Program-made: the position numbers and the translations under genes
DNA from: Oncomelania hupensis
Lineage: Eukaryota > Mollusca > Gastropoda > Littorinimorpha > Pomatiopsidae
Reading direction: 5' to 3'
Assembly (NCBI GenBank): GCA_036898135.1
Contig: CM072512.1
Coordinates: 16,533,597-16,597,596, forward strand
Length of the DNA stretch: 64,000 bases
In this document: in pieces, positions 1 to 12,300 of the stretch
Layout of the letters: each line of letters begins with the position of its first letter
How positions within the stretch are numbered: the stretch's first letter is position 1
The notes under the pieces: model-generated
Told to the model about the DNA's origin: nothing
Seen by the model: only the letters and a program-made list of their open reading frames with translations
The model's database searches: none

Positions 1-139
1 GTAAGTGGAGGCAGGTGAAACAACAAGTCATAGAGACCTAGTGATTACATTACATTACATGATTATTGCTTTAGGTCCAGCGGACTCTTCCGAGCTAAAT
101 CAGGACTGGACAACCCCCGATCTAACGTTGTGTACCCCT
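1..139 (+). repeat. First unit of a 139-bp direct duplication
   Basis: Bases 1-139 recur from 140 onward with few changes (gtaagtggaggcaggtgaa...gacaacccccgatct). The unit comprises flanking DNA plus the microsatellite tail and first about 75 bases of the SINE-like element. Copy 1 stops at the 'cccccgatct' point and the second continues into the full element. The window edge may hide further units. Confidence 0.8.
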
Positions 140-183
140 GTAAGTGGAGGCAGGTGAAACAACCAGTCATAGAGACCTAATGA

Positions 184-755
184 TTACATTACATTACATG
201 ATTATTGCTTTAGGTCCAGCGGACTCTTCCGAGCTAAATCAGGACCGGACAACCCCCGATCTGCATAAAAGATCTGCTGAAACAACCCTAGTGGTAAAAC
301 TGAACGCTCTCCACCAGCCAGTCCCTTTACAATAAAGACATCCCAAGCAGGGGACACTGAGGCTATACTCTAATTTATCGAACTCCCGTTTACAAAAACA
401 AAATAGAATACAAACATCATTATAAATTATCAACAAAACACATACATATAAAATGCCTACATTGCTAAATAATAATAGGAAGCCCTAGTGACCACCAGGC
501 AGAAAGCGTCCAATATTCCCAAGCTGATCCAACAGACCTCATACACAAATAAGGAGTCTTGTCCCGGAAGAGTTTTTAAGAAAAAAGGTAGGTGACTGGT
601 CTAGCGAAGAAGAAGATAGTATAGCAGATTGATAGAACAGAGCAGGAATGAGAAAGAACAAATGAGAAAGACAGCGTCAGTGGGAATTTAAAGCACTAAA
701 TTTCCAGAAACTGGGGATATTATTTATACTGAAACCCCCGGCACCCCAACGGGGG
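184..755 (-). mobile_element. SINE-like element, copy a
   Basis: Starts with an attacattacat tail, then tattgctttaggtccagcgg, and runs to the end block 'ctggggatattatttatactgaaacccccggc'. It is the same 0.57-kb core repeated at 52.8, 53.6, 55.3, 56.5 and 59.3 kb. The variable microsatellite end marks the 3' end, so the element reads on the minus strand. No protein is supported; ORFs within it recur in every copy and are not conserved reading frames. Confidence 0.8.
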
Positions 756-2042
756 AAGTACGTGCCAGTAGAAGCGCACAAATAGGCCTACGAAATAAGA
801 CTGGACAAAAAAAGTCTTGTGGAGTCGAGGAACTATTTATTATAGCAATACGGGAATGTTTTAACAGATGACAATGATATTACTGCGGCCAGAACCAATA
901 GAGGCCTGAGGCCTAATTGAATTTGATGAAACTTTCAGCTTTGGTTGGCGAGGCGGAGTGTTTTAGACCTAACCTATGTAGACTCTGAATGTTCTGATTT
1001 TATCGCCAGCCCTCGAGTCCGAAATGTAGATCTAATTACCGCGGTTTTCATACAGTCGGATTTTATTCTTCATGCGCCCATAGGCTGAAAGGCATAACTT
1101 TCATCATACTGGAAACTCAACTTCTACACCGTATCACTCAACACTGAGTAAGCTTACTAGACTGCTGGCAGAATCATAATCACTAAATTTGAGTAAAACC
1201 TAGGTCGGACATTCAGTGAGCATTCGTTCGTTTGTTCAGTTAGATTAAAGTCCCTGGACACATAGAGCATATAAGGGACTGCACAGTGAGCATCGTATCA
1301 ATCGGCAATATATAGGCTATATTACCTCGTTGCACTGAAAATCCTTATTGGGAAGAGAGGGGACTATAAACTAATAACATAACATGCACGTGGCGCTCAC
1401 TGCCTGGAACCATTTAGACCGATTTAGTGCTTCGAAAGCATCGAACTGCGCTAGTGTATATAACTTAAAAAAAAATTAATATATTTTATTGGACAATGAA
1501 GTTGTATTGTTATAGCATTGTATTATTGTATTGAATTGTATTGTGTATAAATAAAATCGTTATATTAGGATTAAAGTAAGCTTAATTATGGACATGATAA
1601 TTAATGCCGTGATCGTTTAAGGAGCACGAATGATAGTTTAAAATTTATAATACAGAGCACTACTATGACGTCAAATAACATAGCAGTGACGAGACAAATC
1701 TCTGCTACGCTGTATGTAACAACAGTAGTATGTAAAAGTTAGTGACTCTATATTCGTGTAGGCTTCAGGCGTAGGGGGATTGGTCGGTCAGAGACTGAGA
1801 GAGCCTTCGGAGTGCACTAGTGGTTTAATAGGCTATCTGTTATGTGTACAGAAGCTACCAGTTCATTTTTGGTTAGTCATTGCTCCCAACTTCTCTTGTT
1901 TATGCTTTAATTTGCTATAAACTACTTAGTTATCAAAAAGACCATTACACTGATTTCAGGGCAAAACTCGACAGCTCTATCCAGTAAAGTCAAAATGTTA
2001 AGTTTTCTCACACACACAAACACACACCAACACGCACATTTT
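756..2042. other. Upstream intergenic sequence
   Basis: AT-rich, with no supported gene. Scattered 'taggcctac' words and a short match to the 4.09-kb region ('gtccctggacacatagagcatataaggga') are the only repeats noticed. Confidence 0.4.
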
Positions 2043-2297
2043 TGTAGAAACGACGTTGTGATGACTGTTGTGAAACTCTACATTACATTATTTTGACACA
2101 CTTCCCAATTTTTTGACATTATTTTGACATTTTCAATTTTTTGAAGCTATCCCTAACCCTAAACCCTAACCCTTAACCTAAAACAGCTGTAACTCTACCG
2201 GAACACTATTTTGACGTCAAAATAACGGGGCCGTCAAAAAAGTCAAAAGAAAGTATGTAGAGTTTCCAGTGTATGTCAGAGTAACGTCGTTTCTACA
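2043..2297. mobile_element. Small TIR element (MITE) with telomere-like core
   Basis: Inverted ends TGTAGAAACGACGTT (left) and the complement of AACGTCGTTTCTACA (right), extended internally by aaactctacat / atgtagagttt and ttttgac / gtcaaaa pairs. Length is about 255 bp with no ORF. The centre holds ccctaaccctaaaccctaac, a short interstitial telomere-type run. Confidence 0.7.
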
Positions 2298-3063
2298 TGC
2301 GCACACCGACGCGCTCGCGCGATCTCGCACATCTTGATCAGCTACTCATTGGTACGATTAGACAGAATCTAAGAAGAAGTAGGCTATGGTTTATTTATAG
2401 CTTAATTTTTTTTTTTTTTAAAGATTATATTAAACGTTTTGTATTATTGTCATGCAAGCATACTTTATAAAATTCTGGAACTGTCTTTCTTAGGCCAACA
2501 ATATATAGGCCTTCCCGTTGCAAAACAACGCATAATATATCAAAGTAGGCATGCACACTGACTCCATCTGCCAAAAGGCAAGCGCGTGCGCTCACATACT
2601 CACGGCCGTGCAGCGTGTACACTGACCAATATGTTGCACACCTCCCGTTCGGAAATTCAAATTTCAATACTGACAAAGTATCAAAAACGAGTCATCAGCC
2701 TCGTTTCTTTGCATACACGGTAGGCCTACCGTATTCTTGCGTGGCATCACCGAGACAGATTGGTCACCGCATGCCGTAAAATTCAAGGTCAATTCCTCCG
2801 CACAGACAATATAGTTCACTTCCTTAATACTGCATATCAAGAGCAGAACATTCGATATTGAATTATAATAATGACATAATATCGCACCATATGTAATATT
2901 TAATATTATTGGAAACCGATACCAGCAAATATTGCAGGAAAGAAAAAGCCTTGAAAAAAAAAAATCCTTTAGCAAGTGGCGGAAGGATATGTGCACACCG
3001 CAGGCTGATTGCGTCTGAACGCTGCGATTGTGATAGACACTGGCGCGGGTTTGAACTCAGCAA
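2298..3063. other. Upstream flank of LLGL
   Basis: Contains alternating GC-rich and AT-rich stretches with no recognised element. Minus-strand ORFs at 2425-2996 have no recognisable domain. It may include LLGL promoter sequence. Confidence 0.3.
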
Positions 3064-3281
3064 TCCGGCTGTTTAGCACATTTACTGTACTACTGTTTCA
3101 CGCTTCAGTTCAACTGTAAGATTTATTTCGTGTGTTTACTTTACTGGCGACTGATTTGTTTGTCGTTTGTTCACAATAGCATTACGCACTGTTTGTTTTG
3201 TGGTACGGCTGAACTCTTGAGTGCCTTGTAAAATCGATTGTTTATCATCATTCACAGGAGCGGCTTCTTCGGAGCAGAAAC
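3064..3281 (+). promoter_or_regulatory. Likely LLGL 5' UTR / promoter-proximal region
   Basis: No repeat is recognisable here. An optional intron is suggested by a donor-like ctGTAAGA at 3116 and an acceptor-like cattcacAG ending at 3257, which would leave 24 nt of UTR before the ATG at 3282. No clear TATA box was seen, so the transcription start cannot be fixed from sequence. Confidence 0.35.
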
Positions 3282-3365
3282 ATGTTCAAGTTTTTCAAAA
3301 AGCATCCCCCAAAAGAGGGAGAGGACAGGGAGAAGCTGAAAAAGGAGCTATTCGAGTATCATAAA
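3282..3365 (+). CDS. LLGL: LLGL exon 1 (coding)
   Basis: Encodes residues 1-28, starting MFKFFKKHPP and ending KKELFEYHK, matching the basic N-terminus of Lgl proteins (vertebrate LLGL1 has MMKFRFRRQG...KLKQELFAF). The ATG follows 'cagaaac'. The exon ends on a codon boundary before the donor gtgagt. Confidence 0.93.
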
Positions 3366-6300
3366 GTGAGTAGAAACTACTTCTTGACTATTTTTTGAAC
3401 ACTTGCTTTGTTGTGACTGGACGCAGCCATTTTGAATGGATGACAAATGACTCACGAGCACTAAAAGCGTCTGTCGAACACGTAGCAAGTGGGACTAATC
3501 AGCAATTTTAAGCATTCGCCGTTGGCCAGAGGAGAGGGGGGGGGGGGGGGGGGGAGGGAAGGGGTGTGTGTTATCTCATATTTTAAATTGTTATTGATCG
3601 GAGATGGCGTCCGCCAAGAAGTTTCATGTAACCCGAAAGTGAAACAAGCATCTAATGACTTGACTAAGTAGAACTAGAAGACAAGAAATAGGCCTAAAGA
3701 TAGGCAGACTCGCATTGTTCATGTTACTGAACATAACACAGTGCTTGTGTTATATTTTTGCGCTACATTGCTCTTGTTTTGGTTATTTTGCAGTGTGCAG
3801 AGCATGGTTTCCCCAGCAAGCCTAGTGCATTGGCATATGATCCTAAGCTCCAACTTCTTGCCATTGGAACAAAGACAGGACAAGTCAGAGTGTATCCTTT
3901 TAATGTTAAGTGTGCATAACCAACACTTTTGTGTTTGCTGTTTAAGCTAATTGCTGTGGTGTTTTGTGGATGTCATTGTCAGCCTGACACCACATCACCA
4001 GAGATCAGATGAAGTGGATGTGATTCTTGGGATGAGGTTGAATTTTGTTCAGTCATAACATGATAAATGAACACATTACATTACATAAGTAGATAAAAGT
4101 TCCCTGACACATAGCGTATAGGGGACAGAATAAACAGAAGTTCTTATATACCACTAATATATACAGCATAGCTAAGACTTGCAGATGTAACAACGGAAGT
4201 CTCTTCTTCTTTTGCAATGCTGGACGGGTATGCGATGTGTATGAGATGGTGTAATACTCCATTATTACCCGCAATTGGTTTGTGACGATCTGCAGAGATC
4301 AGTGGAGAGGCCTCAACTAATTTCAGCTAGGCAGTGTGCCACTGGCACTCACTGTTGTCATGATTCAGACAAGGCACAATATAATGCATGGGATCATGGA
4401 CTTTCCAAGCATTAAATGATTACAGGGTTCATTGACCAGTGTTCCCTCCCCAAAAATTAAATAGGAGTCCTTGGGACTGAGACAAAGACTGAGACTTTAT
4501 TTGTCAATGAAATTTACATGTATAGAAATTTGCCTTTCAACTGCGCTAACATAGCACATGTAAAATCTAGAACATTTTATTTAAAAAGGAATGACATTTA
4601 CTAAGAAAAAAAGAAATCGTGCAACACATAAAATATAATGAAACGACTACTATCCCACGCCCCAAACATACTTGCACTGTACACTCCCGCATACACCTCT
4701 ACACACATCGCCACAAACCAGTGCCATCACGCAAAACACCAACCACAGGCGTACAGCACAACGCAACCAATGCACAGACATGATCATCACAAGCTAAGCA
4801 AAATCACAAAACAGGACTGTTTAAAAAATTCACGCACACACACACTCTCTATCACACACGCACACAGGCATTGACTAGCTAAATTTATCAGACAGACTGA
4901 CTGACTAATTCATCAGATTTCATAAAATCAGGGAATAGCGTTTGTGAGTCGGATGGCGCTCGGCGGAAAGAACCGATGGAATCTGCCGGATCTGGGGTCG
5001 AATTCATGGCCCGTTAAATTATAGGCGATGGTTAACGTTACCAACATTGGTTTTGTAACCAACAATGGTATCGTTAACCATCGTTTAGCAGATCGCTATT
5101 CATGAGCGAGTGTCCACCCATTGTTACTTAACCAAGGCTATTTTTGGGCTGTGCGGGAATATCCGTAAGGGGGCATAATTCAAGCAGCTGTTTTCCTTCT
5201 TTCGTCAACAAAATAGGCCTATAAAAATGGCTGTGGCAATGGCAAAGAGAAAAGCAATTTTTTCGTACACTGAAACTAATGTTCTCCTTGAGAACGTTAT
5301 AGAATTTAAACATATACTGATGGCAAGTTTATCAACTGATGTCACGAACCGCCTAAAAAACGACTGCTGGAAAAAAATCGCCGAAAGAGTGAGTGCAGTT
5401 GGTGGTGCGAAGCGAACAGCCGAAGACGTGAGGGAGAAGTTTTATAACCTTAAAAAAGACCATCGGAATCGTGCAGCCGCACAATTAAAGTCGGCAATGG
5501 TGGCGTGATTAGCAAGCCTACCGACAGCATGCTGGATATCATAGTGAGCAAGGAGAGCGAGCTTTTTGTTGGGGTGAAAGGAGAGAAATCACTTTTGATC
5601 ACTTTGTAGTTTGTAATGTTAGGCCTACATTTTGTTTTTAGACTGAGGTGTCAATTTCTGCCGTTTCTGGGTAGTTTGGAACTTGAAATGTTGTCTTTAT
5701 TTCGTAGGGTTGCATTACCCTACGAGTATAAACTATACAGATACACAATAAGCCTACACATCACCAGTCAAAATCCAACAACAATATTTTAATAATAATA
5801 ATATTAACCCGTTTTATTAATATGACAGATTATTAAAGGTGCCCGAGGCATAAAAACAAAGAGTGAGACACACATGTAAAAGTGGTGACAAAACGCCTTG
5901 CCGATCACACAGTTTCAGTCTGTCTACCGCGTTCGTTAACGTGATGATATCATGCCGACGAAAACGAAATTTTGATACCAGTTCCACATCATCAAATTTG
6001 TCAAGTGGATTACTTCTGTCGCGAAATACTCTCTCTCTCCTCGGAGCTCGTCTCTGTCGAAGTTGCCACCAAACGATGGCCGCCATTTTTAACCAGTGTT
6101 CCATTGGTTATCGGGTGGTCCCCCCTCCGTTAAAATAACCATGGTTAGCAACCGTCGTTAACTCTGCTAAGACCTCATGAATTTAAAATTTCCAGCTTAA
6201 CCAACGTCGTTAATTTTACCAACATTGGTTGAGCCTTAACCAACGGTCATGAATACCACCCCTGGAGGAGGTCTGCAACAGCAGCTTGCCGCACAGCGAA

Positions 6301-9300
6301 TGGTTGGGTCACGCTGCATGGCCCCTAGGCGCTTTACTGCTTTCCCCTTTCGTTTTCATGAATTAGTTGGGCCACTCATTTGTCATACTTTTAACTAAAG
6401 CAATTTGGGAAATAATTTGTGTATATCTGCAGGATGCATATGTACACACTTTTCTGTGTAATTTTTCTTATTTTGTGCATAGTTGACATCGGGAACATCG
6501 ATTGATTGCCTAGGTAAAATAAATGTTTATCAAAGTTTGGCTCATAAGCACGTCTTTGGATAAGTGTTCAAATTATTTTGTTCACTTTTTGTTGTTGTTG
6601 CAAATGGATTATTATATTAAGTTCTGTATTATAGTGGTGTACTGTAACACTAAAAGTACAGCTTGTGTAACACTGTGCATGCCATTAAAAAAAAAAAATT
6701 CCTTTACTCCTAATAGTTTTGGTGGCCCAGGTGTGGTGTATTCAGGTGCTCACAAGGAAGATGTCTCTGTCACCAGCCTATTCTTTCTGCCAGAAGAGGT
6801 GAGGAAGCGTTCGTCTTGTGGTTGGAATGAAGAGTACCGCTGGATAACCGCTATTTTATTTATTTTATTTTTTTTTAAAGAATGGGTCAATTATGAATAA
6901 AGATATGTGGGTTTATATTTATATATATTTTTTTTTCATTATGTTAAAACTGGTAAAGTAAACTAAGCTTATGGTTTGATAACTGATAGTTTGCAAGTAC
7001 TTTGTGCATGTTTTGAAAGGTGAGGAGGCTAATGAGGGTGTTGAGGTTTTATTTTGACATTTTAGACAGTTTTTAATTTTGGATTGATGCCATTTTTCAT
7101 GCTGCAACCGAAATTTTGTACTTTTAGCCCCAACTTTTATTTAATGTTAAACTAGATAGGACATGCTCCTGACTTGAGGTAGCACTTTACTGATTTAAGG
7201 ATTTTCTCCTATCCTGTGAAGGGTCGCTTAGTGTCAGTATGCAGTGACAACACTCTGCATCTGTGGGAAATCAATCTCAAGGGTGGAAACTCCATTCTTG
7301 AGGAGGTCAAAGAATTCTCCATGGATAACAAGTAAGTTGATATAATTCAATAATATAATATTGTTTCATTTTATTAAATTTGTAGAAAACAAAGTATGTA
7401 TATTGTGTACAAATAGAGCAAGATCAGGCACTTGGGTAAAAATGGCAGGACACCTTCGTAGAAAATAATCCCTGATCATCTCTTTAGAACTTTAATATTC
7501 TTGTGTGTCTTTATAGGTGTTGGGTGCATTGTAAAATACATAGTCGAAAGCTTCAGCAGATTAAAACAAGCAGTTACATTTGTTTAGAATTCAGAGAATT
7601 GTACAGCTGTTGCTCGCTACAGTTTTTCTCTTTGGATCTCATTTTCCTGATACCTTGATGCATCATTGTTTTGTGAGAAAAATGCAAAAGTAAAAAAAAA
7701 AATCTTTTGGAATATAAAATTTTAGACATTTTTCACTGCATTGAAATAAGATCATAATGGTTTTTTGTACTTCTGATAAAAGCAAGTACTAATTGGAGGT
7801 ACTAGCAGTGAGCATTTTAAAATTGGAATAATGGACAGAATTATTAGGTACTCCAAGCCCTTCATTGGCTCTTGTCCGCTCGGCACTTTTGACTCAGTTT
7901 TCACTTCACTTTCAACACTTATTATTAATGTAAAACTGCATCAAAACGAACAGTGGCTGTATTCAAATAAAAATTGAAAGCTTTATCTTTACATCTGTGT
8001 TGTTTTTAATGCATGTTTATGCGAAAGATTCCAAGAAAACAGCTTTTGAATACGCCCCTATCCGAACGCTGAATGCCGCTGCGAAAAAATTGTCACCGTC
8101 GTTTGCTGAGAGGTGACTCGTTTCAAAGGCTAAGCGCTTTGCGATACTTCATTGGATGGCCTAAAAATAAGAACCAATGAGAAGTTCGGATACTTAGCTT
8201 CATTTACATATAAGTATGGTGGGCTCTCGTGTGTAAACGTTTTGTTACGAGCCGAACAAAGTGGATAAAGCGGTTTTGATGTAAGTTTGATTTTAACTAG
8301 AAGTTTAAAACTTAGCAAGAAATAAAGAGCAGACTTTCCTTTATAAAACTAGGGTATTTATTAATTTGTGCATTACTGTATCGCGGAGCGCTTTGCCGTA
8401 GAAAAGTCTACCCAAACGGTGTTCGGGTTTTCTTCCGGCCATGGCCAACTCGTAGGCCTATTCAGCGAGACGAGTGCTGAGCGTAGTAGCACACCAGTAG
8501 GCCTATACTTTGCCGGCACGCACTGCGAATTTGATGATTTCCCAACTTTGAAGCACCAAAACGGCTGAACATTACATGGAATAGGCCTGAAGAAAATTGG
8601 GCTTGGAGTATAACATATGAAGGGGTTACCTGTCAAAAATCAGCTTTCTGGTATCAATATTGGCTTCACTTTGAGACTCCAAAGTTGTCAACTTCTTCAA
8701 TTCCAAAACGTTGCCAAAAAAACACCAACATTCGGCATTTTCAAACATTAATAACTTTTTACCTATTTGTCCTATGGGGAAAAAAAATATACCACTGTGT
8801 TCAGAATGAAAAGCTCTTTAAATCTGTGTCAGTTTTGTGATGAGGAAATCATTTTTTAACAGGGTTCGCACGCACCTTAAAAGTACTTAAAAGTACTTAG
8901 ATTTTGACACCCCTTTTTTAAGGCCTTAAAAGTCCTTTGAAATTAAAGTTTTCTATCAGTTTACTAGCAAGGTGCTTAAAAGTCCTTCGAAAATGGGATT
9001 TTTGTTGAAAGAATTTGAAAGCAGTACTTAAGTTCAAGAAAATCTGAGAAAGAAATGACATTTTCATTTCGATGTCGCTAACAAAGCGTGTCGTCTGCTA
9101 CCAGCATTTTTGCAAACGGGAAACGACTCTGACCCCCTGATAATTATGCAGGAGTGACCTCCCCTGATAATTTTCCCTCTTGCTAGTATGCCTGAGTCAC
9201 GCAAGGAAGCAAGAAGGCTAGGATCTCTCGAGGTGGTAGCGTTCCGCTGACACTGGCTCGTGGCAAGGAAAAGAAGAAATTCTCGCGAGGAAGGATAGAT

Positions 9301-12300
9301 TGCTTCTCAAGTCCCTCGCTTGGCTAGCGTTACCTAACTTCCTAGCGTGCATCGGAACGGGACTCAGTGGTGGCTTTTACCGGTGAAGCGTGCACCATTT
9401 TTGAAACTGTGAAAGATGGAGAGTGTTTATTCAATGATAAGTGGTTGGAATCGGCCGCATTTAGAGAGTGGCTGCAACGTGATCCAAAGGGAAACACCCG
9501 GAAAGCCTATTGTTCAGTGTGCAAAAAAACTTTTGATGTTGCTGCTGGCGGTCATTCTTCTGTACTGGCGCACCACAAGGGGGCAAAACATGAACGTTTG
9601 GTAAAAGCTTCAAGACCTACCGTGCCCGTGTCCGCATTTCTCGAAAAGACTGTGCCTTCAACTTCACTGTAACCCATGCTGCGACTAGTAGTTCTACTGT
9701 CAGTACCAGGCCTTCTTCTGCTCAGCCATTTTCCAGCACAGATACTTTGAAAGCTGAAATAATCTGGACATTGAAAGCGGTCAGCAGCCATTACAGCTAT
9801 AAATCATGTGAAGACAACGGCAAAGTGTTTGCAGCAATGTTTCCTGACAGCCAGATTGCGGCCAGTTACAAGTGTGGAGAAAGGAAGTCGTCATACTTGT
9901 CAACATTTGGAATCGTTCGCCATTTCTTTAATGAACTGAAGGACAGAGTAAAATCTGAGACATCCTACGTCTTGTTATTTGACGAGAGCCTGAATGATGA
10001 TCTGCATCAAAAGCAGCTGGATTATATCCATGTGAGGGTGTGGGAGAATGATGTGGTGGTGACGAACTACCTTCGTTCAGAATTCATGGGGCATGCGGCA
10101 GCAGAAGTCACTAGAAAGTAAATGTGAGGCCACCTCTCTGTTTTCAATGATTTCATATTTAGTAAGCATCAATATACTATCAAATCAAGTTTGCTAAAGT
10201 TCGTAAAATGTCCTTTAAAAAGTCCTTAAAAAGTCCTTAAAAAGTCCTTACTTTTTCTGGCCTGAAACCTGTATGAACCCTGTTTAAAAATGGCTTTTGA
10301 CTACCTAGAATTATGGTGTTTTTTTTGGAAACTAGATGAAAATACAAGCCAAGCACAACAAGAAGTATGATAATATCTTATTGATTCAGGAGATACATAT
10401 TTTTAAACATTTAATTGTATGGATGCACATAAAATAACGAATATTTTGTGACTTTTACAGTTCTGCTGTAATTGAAATAAATCAGTAAATAGATATGTCA
10501 GCATTTTTTTTATAGTACAAGTTGGTACAATTACAAGGAATAAATTTATTTAATCAAGAATGTACATTACGAGTGAATGGACATCAAAGTAAGAGGAAAA
10601 TAAAAGTTTGCGAACGTAAAAACAGCACAAAAGACCAAGTTTACAAGGCTGGAAAAAACACAAACGAGTTGCAAACCACTAATAATCCACATTTTCAGTC
10701 ACGACTACAAATAACATAATGAATTTTTTCTAGACAGATTAACCAGTAAATAATTGCTAAATAATGGTGCCCCAAAACGCCAAAACTTCATTTTGCCACA
10801 TGGAGAAAGTATGCCGATAACAAAGAAACAAAACGTTAAAAGCATATCTTTGCAAATACTTGACACACAATCATAAAACTTGATAGAAAGACTCGTTATG
10901 CTATGATGTAAAGAAACACAAGCATTTTAACCTTAGAAACACAACTGAAAGGGTAAAATGATATGCAATGTATGCATAGAATTAAGAAAAATACCTCATG
11001 TTCACGCTCAATATTTGACATATCTCCAAAAGTTTTAAAAATACAATCATAAAACTTGGCAAAAATACGCATGATACCATGATGCAAAAAATTCACAGAA
11101 ATGTAAACATTTTAACTTTAGATACTTAATTCTAAGGGCAGAACAGTTTTAACTTTAGATACTTAATTCTAAGGGCAGAACAGTTATATGGTATATTCCA
11201 TGTACCCACATGATAATGCCTGTGGCTTATGTTGTTCTGAGCTTCAATTTCTAAATATTGCATTCCATTTCCAATTCAAAGTTTAATTTACACACACGCA
11301 GTGTGACTGACTGCAACCACTTGAGGGAAGCCATGCTTGTAAGTTATTTGTCAGAAGAGTTATACATGGTCTTCGAAGTCTTCACAAGCCTTTGGAACAA
11401 ATAGATTGCGTGTTGATCTACCGATGATCGCACTTTATTGCAGAATATCTGCAGATCAACAAGTCATCAAGATTTAATATGTGGGCCAAAGGCTGTTGGC
11501 CTGTATGCCGAACTATGTTATTCTAAGTCTTTTGCTGATTACCTCACATGTGAGGCAGAGAGCACTGATCTCTGGGTTCAGGAGGTGTTGCGGAATACAC
11601 CCAGTTGAAAATCTGCTCAACTGATTTAGACTATGACAGCGATAACCTGCCAACATACAAAATACATTGTAGAAGTTCTACAAAAACAGTAAAAAAAAGT
11701 AACAATTAAAAGGAAAGATTATATGTTAATCTTTTTTTGAAAAGAATGAGTTTTTAATTTTATACAGGGTGAAGAAGAAAACGTTACTTCTTTTACGAAG
11801 TATTTTAGTTGCAAAAGTTTTGCTGTCATCTGTTGAGGTTCCACTTTTGGTGGTCGATCACTTTCTGCATGCTATTATCATCTTGGTCTGCAAAACAATA
11901 GACAAACCACTGATTGTAATTTTGTAATTGGCAATAAATAATTAAATGTGATTCGCTGATTGCGGTATTGTACACAAAGTTTATCAAGCACAAATTATTA
12001 ATAGTAAATAGCTTCCAACTCCCATAAGCTAATAGTATTACTAAATGAACAAACCAAAACAAAATTAAAAATTACCATCTGTTCATTATTTTGCTAGAAG
12101 TGGGCATCATCTGTATCAAACGAAAATAAAAATTATATGTTTTATTGTTCATAATCATTTATATGATGTACTGAAGGCCTGTTTATTTTCGCTTTCCCTT
12201 TGAATGATTAGTAATATTATTCACAAAATAAGCTTTTTAAAAAATTAAACTTTCTAATTTTAATATCTCACTTCACCTGTCATGAGAAACAAATTAGTAA

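Larger units (their letters stand above)
4995..6261. mobile_element. PIF/Harbinger element, internally deleted
   Basis: Left end GGGTCGAATTCATG and right end (reverse) GGGTGGTATTCATG are inverted, flanked by CTG on both sides (4992-4994 and 6262-6264), the 3-bp duplication expected of PIF/Harbinger. Subterminal CCAACATTGGTT and GTTAACCA words recur at both ends. Inside are the two expected genes in convergent order: a Myb/MADF-like protein (plus) and the start of the transposase (minus). It lies in LLGL intron 2. Confidence 0.85.

Noticed and set aside
144..335. 63-codon ORF, and its mirror at 59684-60034, with shared 'ALGP.DSSE.NQDRTTPD' translation
   Set aside because: These are chance frames through the SINE-like repeat; the frame is opened or closed differently in every copy.
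2153..2180. Telomere end or fusion point
   Set aside because: The run is short and imperfect and sits symmetrically inside a TIR element.
4638..4874. 78-codon ORF rich in His and Thr
   Set aside because: Translation of a CA-rich simple-sequence stretch.
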